From Boseongicola sp. H5 (GTDB taxonomy: Bacteria; Pseudomonadota; Alphaproteobacteria; Rhodobacterales; Rhodobacteraceae), in contig JACNMN010000001.1 in NCBI GenBank assembly GCA_020622165.1, forward strand, positions 558,001 to 622,000: a stretch of 64,000 bases of DNA, in the 5' to 3' direction. The notes under the pieces are model-generated. The model had not been told where the DNA came from. It searched no databases and worked only from the letters and a program-made list of their open reading frames with translations. This document shows positions 19,248 through 28,317 of this stretch, piece by piece (positions within the stretch are counted from its first letter, which is position 1; every line of letters starts with the position of its first letter). Position numbers and translations under genes: made by a program.

Positions 19248-19350
19248 GGCTGGTCTCCTTCCGATGCGCCGCCCGATGGCGGCTATGAAGGGCGTTGTCC
19301 TCTGGCAGAAGCCTGACAGGTCTCCCCTTGCGGGGACCACCAACACCAAT

Positions 19351-19377
19351 GAAAACCCCGGCAGGTGACCGCCGGGG
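19351..19377 (-). terminator. Intrinsic terminator of the Hint-domain gene
   Basis: On the minus strand CCCCGGC (19371-19377) pairs with GCCGGGG (19356-19362) across an 8-base loop, followed by TTTTC. It is about 30 bases past the stop of the Hint gene. Confidence 0.72.
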
Positions 19378-19408
19378 ATGGGTGCTTTTACTCAATGCCG
19401 GAGCGGTG

Positions 19409-20470
19409 TCAATGCCCTCGCGTGGTATGCATCAGGATCGCGGCCTCGGCCCGGCTGACCATCCGCCGGGCCGAGGGGCCGTAATTGTGGGGATCCTGCA
19501 ACAGGTCGGGGCGCATCTCGATCAGCAGATCCCGCTGCCGGGGTTCCAGATGATCCAACCCCATGAAGCCGGGATGAAAGGTCTCGACCTCCAGCCCGTT
19601 GGCCCAGATCACCTGATGCCGGTCCAGCATCAGATGCACATAATGGGTTTCGCGCAGCGAATGATCGACGGTGATGAACCAGTCCCCGACAAGATCGGCG
19701 GCGCGCACCAGAACCTCGGGCTCGCCCCAGAGGTCCTGCGCGGCACGGCCCTTGACCAGAACCCGATGTTCGGGCGAGACGATCAGATCCTCATCGGGAC
19801 GATCCACGCCAAGCGCGCCCACCCGCATCCGGATCGGCCGCTGCTCCGGCATTGCGAAAAGCCGCGCGCCCGACATGCGCCGATGGCCGGACCAGAGCAC
19901 CTCCTGCGGGCCGTCATCCCGGGTCAGCACCCTGTCGCCGGGGCCCAGATCCTCGATGGTCATATCGCCGTTTTCGGTACGGATCCGCGTGCCCGGCGTG
20001 AAGCAGATCACCGCCGGCAGGGTCTCCCCCACCGGCGGCAGGATACGCTGGCTGGCCTGCACGATCGTCATCTCGCGATTGGCGGGCGGCATGTTTTCGG
20101 GAAACAGCAGGATCGGCAGGCGCCCGTCGGCAGGCACCACCGGGACGACCGTGTAGAACCGGGCCCCGTCGGACAGGATGAAGGCTCCGCGAAAAAGCGG
20201 ATCGGCGTCTTCGGCCGCATCTTCCATGGGTGTCGGGGCGGGGTGATGCAACATCTTGCGAACGACCCGCGCGGCCCGCGCGCGCAACTCCGCATGATCC
20301 CGGCTTGCTCCCAGAAGCAGTGCTGCGCCATCGCCCTCAAGCGGCAGCGCACGTCCCCGCCAGCGCCAGGTCATCCCCTCGGCCAGCTCTTGCGCCTGTT
20401 CTGCCGGAAACCCTTCAACCAGAGTCTGCGCCCATGAAATCATGAACGTGCCCCGAAAGCCCGTGCCCAT
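19409..20470 (-). CDS. Hint (hedgehog/intein type 2) domain protein
   Basis: 353 residues (a second Met at residue 10 is an alternative start). The N-terminal 150 residues are unrecognised. The Hint domain starts at ICFTPGTRI (Cys156, the autoprocessing-type cysteine) and continues through EDLGPGDRVLT, the SPEHRVLV motif and WITVDH-like WFITVDH. This type-2 Hint domain is common in Rhodobacterales, often with calcium-binding repeats, which are absent here. There is no signal peptide. Function unknown; protein splicing is unlikely because no C-extein junction is evident. Confidence 0.85.
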   Translation of the reverse strand: MGTGFRGTFMISWAQTLVEGFPAEQAQELAEGMTWRWRGRALPLEGDGAALLLGASRDHAELRARAARVVRKMLHHPAPTPMEDAAEDADPLFRGAFILSDGARFYTVVPVVPADGRLPILLFPENMPPANREMTIVQASQRILPPVGETLPAVICFTPGTRIRTENGDMTIEDLGPGDRVLTRDDGPQEVLWSGHRRMSGARLFAMPEQRPIRMRVGALGVDRPDEDLIVSPEHRVLVKGRAAQDLWGEPEVLVRAADLVGDWFITVDHSLRETHYVHLMLDRHQVIWANGLEVETFHPGFMGLDHLEPRQRDLLIEMRPDLLQDPHNYGPSARRMVSRAEAAILMHTTRGH

Positions 20471-20569
20471 CTGTCCCGCCTCTTGCGTATCTTGTTTTTA
20501 TCCGGCCTTTTCAGCCTGTTCTGGACAAAGGTTAACAGAATCGAATCAGTTGGGGAAGCGTCGTCTGTC

Positions 20570-21487
20570 CTAAAAGGCCCAGCCAAGCGTCAGCGAGCCG
20601 ACAACCTGCCCCTCGGGCTGGCCCACAAACTCCTCGGACAGGTAGGTCAGCCCATAGAAGATGTTCGAGGCTCCGATATCGTAATTCGCGCCCAAACGCA
20701 GGCGATAGCGAACATCCTCCACCTCGTAGCCGCGATCCGATGGCAGCAACTCCGAGCTGTCGACATAGGCGACATCGCCCCCGAAAAGGAAAGAAAAGCC
20801 GCTTGGATCCAAGCCGTCGACACCGGCGACGCGTTGCCCGGAAACCACATCGCGAACCCGCAATCCGCCCTCACCGAAGCTGCCAAGCGTCACATCGACC
20901 CCGGCGCGGGCCATATTCTCAACCCCGGCCTGAAGCTCCACGAACGGGCGGATCGCACCGCCCGCAAAATAGATGTCGCGCGCGATTTCCAGTGTGCCGT
21001 GCAGGAAAAACCCGTCATCGACCTGAAAATTCCCGACATTCAAGTCTGACAGGCTAAGCACATCATGGATGTTGGATTGCAGACTATCGAGCCCCGTCTG
21101 CTCGCCGATCATCACCAGATCGGCGCCCGCGCTCACATCGAAGCCGGACCAGTCGAAATGGAGATGCGCCCCGGCGCTGAGCACGCCGGCATAAAGCCGG
21201 TCTGCCGGGTTCGGGTTGGTCAGATTGCCCGGGGCCACGATCTCTCCGCGGAAGCGGTACTCGACGACATCGCCAACACGCGGGCTCAGTTGGCCTTGCC
21301 ATTGCTCGCCGCGGATAATGGAAAAGGAGTAAGAGCCGGTGCGCCAGCGATCGCTGCCGTCGCCGATCCAGTCATTGGTAAACACCCGCCCTATGCCAAG
21401 CGTCTCGCGCCCCTGTGCAAGGGCCGGCGTCATACCGGTGAGAATCGCAAATGTCGTGAAAGCCGCAAGGCGAATGCCCTTTGCCAT
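20570..21487 (-). CDS. LpxR-like outer-membrane protein (DUF2219 family)
   Basis: 305 residues from ATG 21487 with a signal peptide ending ALAQ at about residue 25, then a beta-barrel pattern ending in an aromatic (LTLGWAF). The early motif VFTNDWIGDGSDRWRTGSY matches the Asn-Asp and Thr-Gly positions of LpxR lipid A 3'-O-deacylase, and LDSLQSNIHDVL supplies the likely catalytic His. Removal of acyl chains from lipid A at the outer membrane is inferred; substrate range is unproven. It is monocistronic. Confidence 0.75.
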   Translation of the reverse strand: MAKGIRLAAFTTFAILTGMTPALAQGRETLGIGRVFTNDWIGDGSDRWRTGSYSFSIIRGEQWQGQLSPRVGDVVEYRFRGEIVAPGNLTNPNPADRLYAGVLSAGAHLHFDWSGFDVSAGADLVMIGEQTGLDSLQSNIHDVLSLSDLNVGNFQVDDGFFLHGTLEIARDIYFAGGAIRPFVELQAGVENMARAGVDVTLGSFGEGGLRVRDVVSGQRVAGVDGLDPSGFSFLFGGDVAYVDSSELLPSDRGYEVEDVRYRLRLGANYDIGASNIFYGLTYLSEEFVGQPEGQVVGSLTLGWAF

Positions 21488-21572
21488 GTCAAACTGCCCC
21501 ATATCCTGCGCCGGCATTTTCTGCGGCTTAATCTAGAATTTCGTCGAAATTAACACGACTTGTGCATTGCGA

Positions 21573-23852
21573 CTAGCCACATTTGGAATAACCGCAATCG
21601 GCGCAGGTCAGACATCCTTCGATCATCCGCATCTCGTGACTGCCGCAGGAGGAGCAGACCGGCCCCCTCGGGCGCCCGCCCATCTCGATCACCCTGGCCT
21701 GCGGATCGGCCTTCAGGCCCATTCCCTCGCCATCGATGAAGCCGATGGAAATCAGATGGCGTTCGATCACGCCGCCGATGGCCGCGAGGATCGAGGGCAC
21801 GTATTTTCCGTTCATCCACGCACCGCCGCGCGGGTCGAACACGGCCTTCAGTTCCTCCACCACGAAGGAGATATCGCCGCCGCGCCGGAACACCGCCGAA
21901 ATCATCCGGGTCAGCGCCACGGTCCAGGCGAAATGCTCCATGTTCTTGGAATTGATGAAAACTTCGAAGGGCCGGCGATGACCGTTCTGCACGATATCGT
22001 TGATGGTGATGTAGATCGCATGGCTGCTTTCGGGCCAGCGCAGCTTGTAGGTCTGCCCCTCAAGGGACTGTGGCCGGTCGAGCGGCTCGGAGATATAGAC
22101 CACCTCGCCTTCCTGTGCGATTTCGCCGACCTTCGATCCCGGCGTCTTTTCCTGCGCCTCCGACACGCTGAGAACGGAACCTGTCACGTCATTGGGCCGA
22201 TAGGTCGTGCAGCCCTTGCAGCCGGTGTCCCAGGCCTGCATGTAGACATCCTTGAAATCCTCGAAGCTGATATCCTCGGGACAATTGATTGTTTTCGAGA
22301 TACTGCTGTCGATCCAGCGCTGCGCGGCGGCCTGCATTTTCACATGATCGGCGGGCGGCAGGGTTTGGGCATTCACGAAATGATCCGGCAGATCGATATC
22401 GCCGAATTTCTCCCGCCAGAGCTGGACGGCGTAATCCTCGACCTCTTCCTCGGTCCGGCTTCCGTCCCGCTGCAGCACCTTGCGCGTGTAGCTATAGGCA
22501 AAGACGGGCTCGATACCCGAGGAGACATTGCCGGCGTAGAGCGAAATGGTTCCGGTGGGCGCGATGGAGGTGAGCAACGCGTTGCGGATGCCATGCTCGG
22601 CAATGGCTTCGCGGATATCCTCGTCCATGCCCTGCATGTTGCCGGAGGCGAGAAAGCCCTTGGCATCGAACAGCGGGAACGCGCCCTTCTCCTTCGCCAG
22701 ATCGACCGAGGCGAGATAGGCCGCGCGCGCGATCTGATGCATCCACGCCTCTGTCTGCGCCGCGGCGGCATCGGAGCCGTAGCGGAGCCCCAGCATCAGA
22801 AGCGCGTCGGCAAGCCCGGTCACGCCCAGACCGATCCGGCGTTTTGCCTGCGCTTCACGCGCCTGCGCCTCCAGCGGGAACCGGGAGGCATCGACCACAT
22901 TGTCCATCATCCGGATCGCCACGCGAACCAGATCGTCCAGCGCCGTCTCGTCCAGGCGCGCGGCGCTCTCGAACGGGTCCGTCACAAGGCGGGCAAGATT
23001 GATCGAGCCAAGCAGACATGCGCCATAGGGTGGCAGGGGTTGTTCCCCGCAGGGGTTGGTCGCCGCGATATCCTCGACATAGTTCAGATTGTTGGCGGCA
23101 TTGATCCGGTCGATGAAGATCACCCCCGGCTCGGCATAATCATAGGTCGACTGCATGATCTTGTTCCACAGATCGCGCGCCTGCACCGTGTGGTAGACCT
23201 TGCCGTCAAAAACCAGATCCCAGGATCTGTCGTCCTTCACCGCATCCATGAACGGATCCGTCACAAGAACCGAGACGTTGAACATCCTGAGCCGCGCGGG
23301 GTCAGATTTGGCGGTGATGAAATCCTCGATATCCGGATGGTCGCAGCGCATCGTGGCCATCATCGCGCCGCGCCGCGAGCCCGCCGACATGATGGTGCGG
23401 CACATCGCGTCCCAGACATCCATGAAGCTGAGCGGTCCCGACGCATCGGCGGCCACACCTTTCACATCCGCGCCCTTTGGCCGGATGGTGGAGAAATCAT
23501 AGCCGATCCCGCCGCCCTGCTGCATCGTCAGCGCGGCCTCCTTCAGGTTGTCGAAGATACCGCCCATGCTGTCGGGGATCGTGCCCATCACGAAACAATT
23601 GAAAAGCGTCACCGAGCGGCCGGTTCCCGCGCCCGCTATGATGCGCCCCGCAGGCAGGTATCTGAAATCCTCAAGCGCGGCATAGAAACGGCCTTCCCAA
23701 AGCTCCGGCTCGGTCTCCACGCTGGCCAGCGACCGGGCGATCCGACGCCAGGTGTCTTCGACCGTCTGGTCGATCGGTGTGCCATCCGCCTCTTTCAGGC
23801 GATACTTCATGTCCCAGATCTGCTCGGCAATCGGGGCGGAAAAACGGGACAT
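21573..23852 (-). CDS. nrdJ: Adenosylcobalamin-dependent (class II) ribonucleotide reductase
   Basis: 759 residues. The first active-site cysteine is in LFNCFVMG (Cys86), and the NPCGEQPLPPYGACLLGS motif (Asn266, Cys268, Glu270) holds the radical Cys and base. The C-terminus ends with a Cys-rich tail (CSSCG...CADCGYSKCG) that re-reduces the active site. It makes deoxyribonucleotides with B12, independent of oxygen. An exact DnaA-box 9-mer lies about 50 bases upstream. A matching nrdR is elsewhere in the window. Confidence 0.95.
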   Translation of the reverse strand: MSRFSAPIAEQIWDMKYRLKEADGTPIDQTVEDTWRRIARSLASVETEPELWEGRFYAALEDFRYLPAGRIIAGAGTGRSVTLFNCFVMGTIPDSMGGIFDNLKEAALTMQQGGGIGYDFSTIRPKGADVKGVAADASGPLSFMDVWDAMCRTIMSAGSRRGAMMATMRCDHPDIEDFITAKSDPARLRMFNVSVLVTDPFMDAVKDDRSWDLVFDGKVYHTVQARDLWNKIMQSTYDYAEPGVIFIDRINAANNLNYVEDIAATNPCGEQPLPPYGACLLGSINLARLVTDPFESAARLDETALDDLVRVAIRMMDNVVDASRFPLEAQAREAQAKRRIGLGVTGLADALLMLGLRYGSDAAAAQTEAWMHQIARAAYLASVDLAKEKGAFPLFDAKGFLASGNMQGMDEDIREAIAEHGIRNALLTSIAPTGTISLYAGNVSSGIEPVFAYSYTRKVLQRDGSRTEEEVEDYAVQLWREKFGDIDLPDHFVNAQTLPPADHVKMQAAAQRWIDSSISKTINCPEDISFEDFKDVYMQAWDTGCKGCTTYRPNDVTGSVLSVSEAQEKTPGSKVGEIAQEGEVVYISEPLDRPQSLEGQTYKLRWPESSHAIYITINDIVQNGHRRPFEVFINSKNMEHFAWTVALTRMISAVFRRGGDISFVVEELKAVFDPRGGAWMNGKYVPSILAAIGGVIERHLISIGFIDGEGMGLKADPQARVIEMGGRPRGPVCSSCGSHEMRMIEGCLTCADCGYSKCG

Positions 23853-23900
23853 CGGCGGCAGCTCCCTTAACGCGGCGGGGTGACGAAATTAACAGTGATC

Positions 23901-23909
23901 TGTGGATAA
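23901..23909 (-). promoter_or_regulatory. DnaA box (TTATCCACA) in the nrdJ / DUF1489 intergenic region
   Basis: Exact consensus 9-mer on the minus strand, 49-57 bases before the nrdJ start. DnaA control of ribonucleotide reductase genes is known in other bacteria; here it is inferred. Confidence 0.55.
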
Positions 23910-23942
23910 GTCCACCAAACCTTGTGGCCTTTGGCGGTGGAC
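23910..23942. repeat. Imperfect inverted repeat beside the DnaA box
   Basis: GTCCACCAAA (23910-23919) pairs with TTTGG..TGGAC (23930-23942) with a 3-base bulge and 10-base loop. It directly abuts the DnaA box and lies in the nrdJ promoter or leader, so it could be an operator or RNA hairpin. Confidence 0.45.
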
Positions 23943-23958
23943 GGCTAGATATATAGGT

Positions 23959-24390
23959 ATGGCTGCAAATCTCAATCTCATCAAGCTTTCTGTCGGGACG
24001 GACCATGTGGAGGGTCTGGCCCGGTGGCAGGCAAGCGCCCGCGCGCAGGGCCCCGACGGCTTGCCGCGTCACGTCACACGAATGTGGCCCAAACGGGCGG
24101 CGGAGCTGCTTGACGGCGGCTCGATCTATTGGGTGATCAAGGGTGTGGTTCTGGCCCGCCAGCTGATCCTGCGGCTGGACGAGGTCGATCGCGGCGATGG
24201 CATCAGACGCTGCGGCATCGTGCTGGACCCCACGCTGGTGCGCGTGGAGGCGACCCCGAAACGCGCCTTTCAGGGGTGGCGCTACCTGCCGGGTGCGGAC
24301 GCACCGCGCGACCTGCGCAAGGGGCGACAGAATGAGGAAAGCCTGCCACCCGCCTTGCAATCGGCGCTTGCGGAGATAGGAGTGCGATGA
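23959..24390 (+). CDS. DUF1489 family protein
   Basis: 143 residues from ATG 23959 (MAANLNLIKLSVG). The segments W-KGVVLARQLILRL and KRAFQGWRYL are typical of DUF1489, a small soluble alphaproteobacterial family of unknown function. A longer frame starting at 23902 would include the DnaA box and looks non-coding. It is divergent from nrdJ. Confidence 0.8.
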   Translation: MAANLNLIKLSVGTDHVEGLARWQASARAQGPDGLPRHVTRMWPKRAAELLDGGSIYWVIKGVVLARQLILRLDEVDRGDGIRRCGIVLDPTLVRVEATPKRAFQGWRYLPGADAPRDLRKGRQNEESLPPALQSALAEIGVR

Positions 24391-24447
24391 CGCCGCGGGT
24401 GCGGTTGTCGGACAGCGCCGACAGGGATCCGCCCGGTCGGTTACCCC

Positions 24448-24774
24448 TTAGCGGCGATCATCCGCATGAATCGGGATCGGTACCTGATTCAGGGCGGTCA
24501 TGTCGTCCAGCACGGGAAGGTCATCGCGTTTGCCGCCATCGGCATCGTCATCCTCCTCGCCCATCGTCATGATCTGCATGCCGATCTGAACCGAGCCGAA
24601 GGTGATCGTGCATAGGATCACGAACACCGCCAGGGCGATCGGCCCTTCGGTGGTGTGGGTCACCAGATGCCAGATATTCGCAATGTTGAAATAGAGCACC
24701 AAGCCGGTGAAGGTGCAGGCGATCAGAAAGCCGTAAAAGGCGTGGCGCAGAATGAATTTGATATGGTCAGGCAT
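24448..24774 (-). CDS. Small two-helix membrane protein, conserved hypothetical
   Basis: 108 residues from ATG 24774 (MPDHIKFILRHA), which has AAGGA at 9 bases; ATG 24798 is an alternative adding 8 residues. Two membrane segments (about 10-30 and 48-72) are followed by a hydrophilic, acidic tail (GEEDDDADGGKRDD). No function recognised. It is in the gap between the DUF1489 gene (convergent) and the antiporter gene (same strand). Confidence 0.7.
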   Translation of the reverse strand: MPDHIKFILRHAFYGFLIACTFTGLVLYFNIANIWHLVTHTTEGPIALAVFVILCTITFGSVQIGMQIMTMGEEDDDADGGKRDDLPVLDDMTALNQVPIPIHADDRR

Positions 24775-24910
24775 TGGCACGGATCCTTTTTCATTCACCT
24801 TCTAACGTAGCAGCCCCGGGTCAGGTTGCAAGAACAGGCCGACAAAAACGCGGCGGACAGGCGCAGATCCGGGAACGCCTCGGCGCTTCGCCATTCGCGG
24901 CCCCAGACGA

Positions 24911-25831
24911 TCAGGTCGCCAGCCAGCCGATATAGCCCAGATAGGCCGCCAGCATCGCGGCCCCAGCCCCGCGCCCGATGCGCGGCAGGAGCAGAAGCAG
25001 CAGCAGGCACAGACCGGCCCCGAGGAACAGCGCCAGATCCAGCGCGGCGATATCGGCGGGCACATCGATGGGAAACACCATCGCGGTCACCCCCAGAATG
25101 CCAAGGATGTTGAACACGTTGCTGCCGACGATATTGCCAAGCGCCATGCGCCCCTGCCCGCGGATCGCGGCCATCACGGTAGTCGCCAGTTCGGGCAGCG
25201 ATGTGCCGACCGCCACCAGCGTCAGACCGATCACCGCCTCGGAGACGCCAAGGCCGCCCGCCAGATCGACCGCGGCCGTCACCAGCAGATGCGCACCCCA
25301 GATCGTCACCGCGATCCCGCCCAGGGCAAGGCCGGCCGCGCGCCAGAGCGGCGGCGGCACAAGGGTAAGCTCGGGCTGCTCGCCCGGGGCCCGCCGCGCA
25401 TCTCCCACCGCGCGCCAGAGATACGCCGCCAGCAGCGCCAGAAGCGCAAACCCCGCCAGACGCGACACCTCCCCCAAAAGCACAAGGCCCGCGCCGATAC
25501 CCGTCGCCAGCGCCAGCGCCCAAAGGTCCAGCCGCGGCACCGCCCCCGCAGGCGTCACCGGTGAGATCAGCACGGCCAGCGCGAGGATCAGCAGAATATT
25601 GGCGATGTTGGAGCCCAGGACATTGCCGATGGCGATCCCGGGCGCGCCCTGCGCCGCGGCTTGCAGCGAGGTCACCATCTCGGGCATCGACGTGCCAAAG
25701 CCCAGCACCACCACCCCCACGATAGCGGGGGTTATCCGCATCCGTTGGGCGAGGCCGACGCCGCCACGCACAAGGATCTCGCCACCGACCAGCAGCAGAA
25801 ACAGCCCGATCAGGCACAGGATCACGGTCAT
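24911..25831 (-). CDS. Calcium/sodium antiporter (CaCA family, YrbG-like)
   Basis: 306 residues, about ten membrane segments. The two alpha-repeats are visible: GFGTSMPEMVTSLQAA with GNVLGSNIANILLI in the first half and AVGTSLPELATTVMAA with GNIVGSNVFNILGI in the second, the ion-binding motifs of the Ca/cation antiporter superfamily. It exchanges Ca2+ (or a similar ion) for Na+ or H+ across the inner membrane. ATG 25831 gives the normal family start just before helix 1. Divergent from the next operon. Confidence 0.92.
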   Translation of the reverse strand: MTVILCLIGLFLLLVGGEILVRGGVGLAQRMRITPAIVGVVVLGFGTSMPEMVTSLQAAAQGAPGIAIGNVLGSNIANILLILALAVLISPVTPAGAVPRLDLWALALATGIGAGLVLLGEVSRLAGFALLALLAAYLWRAVGDARRAPGEQPELTLVPPPLWRAAGLALGGIAVTIWGAHLLVTAAVDLAGGLGVSEAVIGLTLVAVGTSLPELATTVMAAIRGQGRMALGNIVGSNVFNILGILGVTAMVFPIDVPADIAALDLALFLGAGLCLLLLLLLPRIGRGAGAAMLAAYLGYIGWLAT

Positions 25832-26042
25832 GAAAACAGGATACTCCACCGCCCGGCTGCGCCAATCGCCGTTCCGGCCCCGCGGCGATGCAGAGATTTG
25901 ATTGCCCGGGGACGGCCACAAGGGGTGCGGGAAAAGAAATCTGCGATATGGTTGCAGGGGCGGCACGGCCATGGACGGCCCCGGCGCGTTTGGGATTCGC
26001 CCCCGGGCGGTTTATATCCGAAGGCCTGGACAGGAGAACCCG

Positions 26043-27371
26043 ATGAGCGAGACGGATCACGACCGCAGCACCAAGAGCCACGGCCTGCGCCACGCGCGGG
26101 AGCTTGAGGGGCATCTGACATGGCTGGACAGCTTTTCGGGCGCGGCGCTTGCGGTGCTTGCCACGGCCTCGGGCATCTACACCTATCTCGGGGTCTCCTC
26201 GCTTCTGGACGACACCGGCGCGCTCAGTTTCTTTGCGGCCACGGCCTATTCCATCGCGGTTTCGGTCGGGATTTTCGTCTTCTGGTCCTATCTGCTGCGG
26301 CTTCTGCCCGCGATGCGCACGGCAGGCTCCAAGATCAAGCTGATGGGCGCGATGGCGCTCGGGTCATTGGCGATCATCGCCATGTCCTCCTGGCTGAACG
26401 CCGCCGCGCTGGCCGGGGCGGCGGCGGTGGAGCAGCATCTTGCCCAGACCGTTCAGGAATATCAGGGCGCGCTGGAAGAGGCCCATGACATCGCGATCAG
26501 CGCGCAAGCGCTGGAACGCGACGTGGCGCGCGTCCGCCAGAGCTTCGAGGATCTGAGCGAACAGGAGGCCGCGGGCGATCTGTCCGGCCTCGCGGGCCGG
26601 GGTGCGGTTTTTCGCGTGCTGCGCCAGAAGTCGGCCGAGCTTGCAGCGCTGGAGCTTCAGATCGCCGAACAGGGCCCGCTGATCGAAGGCGCGTTCGACG
26701 AGGGCAACGCAATCCTGAGCGACATGCGCAGCCTCACCGTGGCGCCGGGCCCGGTGGAGGCCCGGTCGGTCGCGTTTTCCGAAGAGGCCGTGCGGCTGGC
26801 CGGTATCATCACCACGATGCGCCAGCTTTCGGTGGCCCCGCTGGTGGACCGGGCGGCGGAGGATCTTTCCGCCTCGGTCGTGCTGCCCGAGCTGGACGGG
26901 CGCACCACCGACGGGCAGGCCGCGCAGGCCAGCACGATCACGTCCGTGCTTGACGTTCTGCAACTGCGCGCGGCCTCGCTGGAACAGGCCGCCGAGCAGG
27001 TCATTGCCCGCCCGGCCCCGGCAGAGACGACCTACCGCCCGATTTCGACCGCCGATGCGGTGATCCTTTATGCCGGCAATTTCGTCCCGTCCTGGGCCGG
27101 GGCCATCGCGATCGATCTGTTGCCGATGGTGCTGGTCCTGATCCTGATGGTCACCCATGGGGCGATCCGCTCCGGGCGGGGCGATGTTCCGGCGGAAGAC
27201 ACGCTGACGCTGGCCGAACTGCGCGCGGCCCTGCACGCGATCCGCGATGTGGAAGAGGCGATGCATCCGCAACCAACCGGCACGACCCCGGCCAGAGCAC
27301 CAACACCGGCCCCCGCGGAAGAGGCCGAGCCACCCAATGTCCAGCCGCTGAAACCCGGACCGACGCGATGA
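26043..27371 (+). CDS. Membrane protein with long coiled-coil periplasmic domain, unknown
   Basis: 442 residues from ATG 26043, preceded by CAGGAG. Three membrane segments lie in the first 125 residues (around 30-55, 60-88, 95-120), followed by about 200 residues of Ala/Glu/Gln-rich heptad-like helix, then one more membrane segment at about 348-378 and a Pro-rich cytoplasmic tail. This topology resembles membrane scaffolds or sensors, but I recognise no family. The next gene overlaps it by 4 bases and encodes a ClpP-like serine protease, suggesting a functional pair. Confidence 0.75.
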   Translation: MSETDHDRSTKSHGLRHARELEGHLTWLDSFSGAALAVLATASGIYTYLGVSSLLDDTGALSFFAATAYSIAVSVGIFVFWSYLLRLLPAMRTAGSKIKLMGAMALGSLAIIAMSSWLNAAALAGAAAVEQHLAQTVQEYQGALEEAHDIAISAQALERDVARVRQSFEDLSEQEAAGDLSGLAGRGAVFRVLRQKSAELAALELQIAEQGPLIEGAFDEGNAILSDMRSLTVAPGPVEARSVAFSEEAVRLAGIITTMRQLSVAPLVDRAAEDLSASVVLPELDGRTTDGQAAQASTITSVLDVLQLRAASLEQAAEQVIARPAPAETTYRPISTADAVILYAGNFVPSWAGAIAIDLLPMVLVLILMVTHGAIRSGRGDVPAEDTLTLAELRAALHAIRDVEEAMHPQPTGTTPARAPTPAPAEEAEPPNVQPLKPGPTR

Positions 27372-28186
27372 GCGACCGGGCGGACCGGCCGTATCTGCGC
27401 CCCGGCAGGGACTGGACGACGCGCCGCGCGATCCTGGCGATCCTGGCGCTGCAGATCGCGATGGCCGTGGTGCTGGCCGGCCGGGATCTGGTGGCGGCCC
27501 TGCCCGATCTGATCTCCCCCGCGCGCCAGCCCACGCTTGATACGCCGGTGGCGCCCGGCGATCAGACCCGCCGCTTCCGCCCGGGCGATCTGCCCGCCCG
27601 CCCGGCGGTGCAGGACCCGGCGCGTCAGACCCGCCTGCCGGATCCGGGGCGGATGCCCTCGCGGCTGCGATTCACCGCCGGGGCCGATGGCATTCTGCTC
27701 CTGACCGGCGCAATTGCACCCGGCGATGCGGCGCGGTTCGAAGAGGCCCTGTCCGATCCCGATGACAGCCCGTCGATTATCCGTCTGCATTCCACCGGCG
27801 GTAGCGTCGCCGACGCATTGGCCATCGGGCGGGCCGTTCGCGGCGCAGAGATCGCGACCGTGATGGAGGCCGGCGATATCTGCCTGTCGGCCTGCCCCTA
27901 TATCCTTGCAGGCGGGGTCTCCCGGACGGTGGACGATGCCGCGATGGTCGGTGTCCATCAGCATTACTTCGGCGAAAACACGGCGCTCCCCGCCTTTCTG
28001 GCGGTGGAGGATATCCAGCGCGGACAGGCCGAGGTGATGGCCCATCTGGATGCGATGGATGTGGATGTGCGCGTGATGCGGCACGCCATGGCGACCCCGC
28101 CCGACGAGATCTATATCCTGCTGCCCGAGGAATTGCTGGACTACCGGATGGTTTTCGACCCCGCCGCGGACGGTGCCGGTGGCTGA
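27368..28186 (+). CDS. Membrane-anchored ClpP/SppA-like serine protease (COG3904-like)
   Basis: 272 residues: cytoplasmic start, one membrane anchor (about 20-42), a Pro/Arg-rich linker, then a ClpP/crotonase-fold domain from about residue 98. Conserved pieces are LHSTGGSVADALAIGR (oxyanion region), ICLSACPYILAGG (Ser174, likely nucleophile) and GVHQHYF (His197, likely base). Related proteins are predicted periplasmic proteins of unknown substrate. The start overlaps the coiled-coil gene (ATGA), so the two are made together. Catalytic role inferred from motifs. Confidence 0.75.
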   Translation: MSDRADRPYLRPGRDWTTRRAILAILALQIAMAVVLAGRDLVAALPDLISPARQPTLDTPVAPGDQTRRFRPGDLPARPAVQDPARQTRLPDPGRMPSRLRFTAGADGILLLTGAIAPGDAARFEEALSDPDDSPSIIRLHSTGGSVADALAIGRAVRGAEIATVMEAGDICLSACPYILAGGVSRTVDDAAMVGVHQHYFGENTALPAFLAVEDIQRGQAEVMAHLDAMDVDVRVMRHAMATPPDEIYILLPEELLDYRMVFDPAADGAGG

Positions 28187-28317
28187 CCGGGCGCTTGCCC
28201 CGCCGCAGCCACCCTCGCGACGATCCCGGATGATTGCAGAAGCGCTCTGCCCCTCGACCCGTGAAAAAGGTCGCGCGCCTGCAATGCCCGGATATGCCGG
28301 ACGATCCCGCGCGGGCC

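Noticed and set aside
23853-23958. Cobalamin riboswitch upstream of nrdJ
   Set aside because: The divergent gap is only 106 bases and lacks the B12-box pattern.
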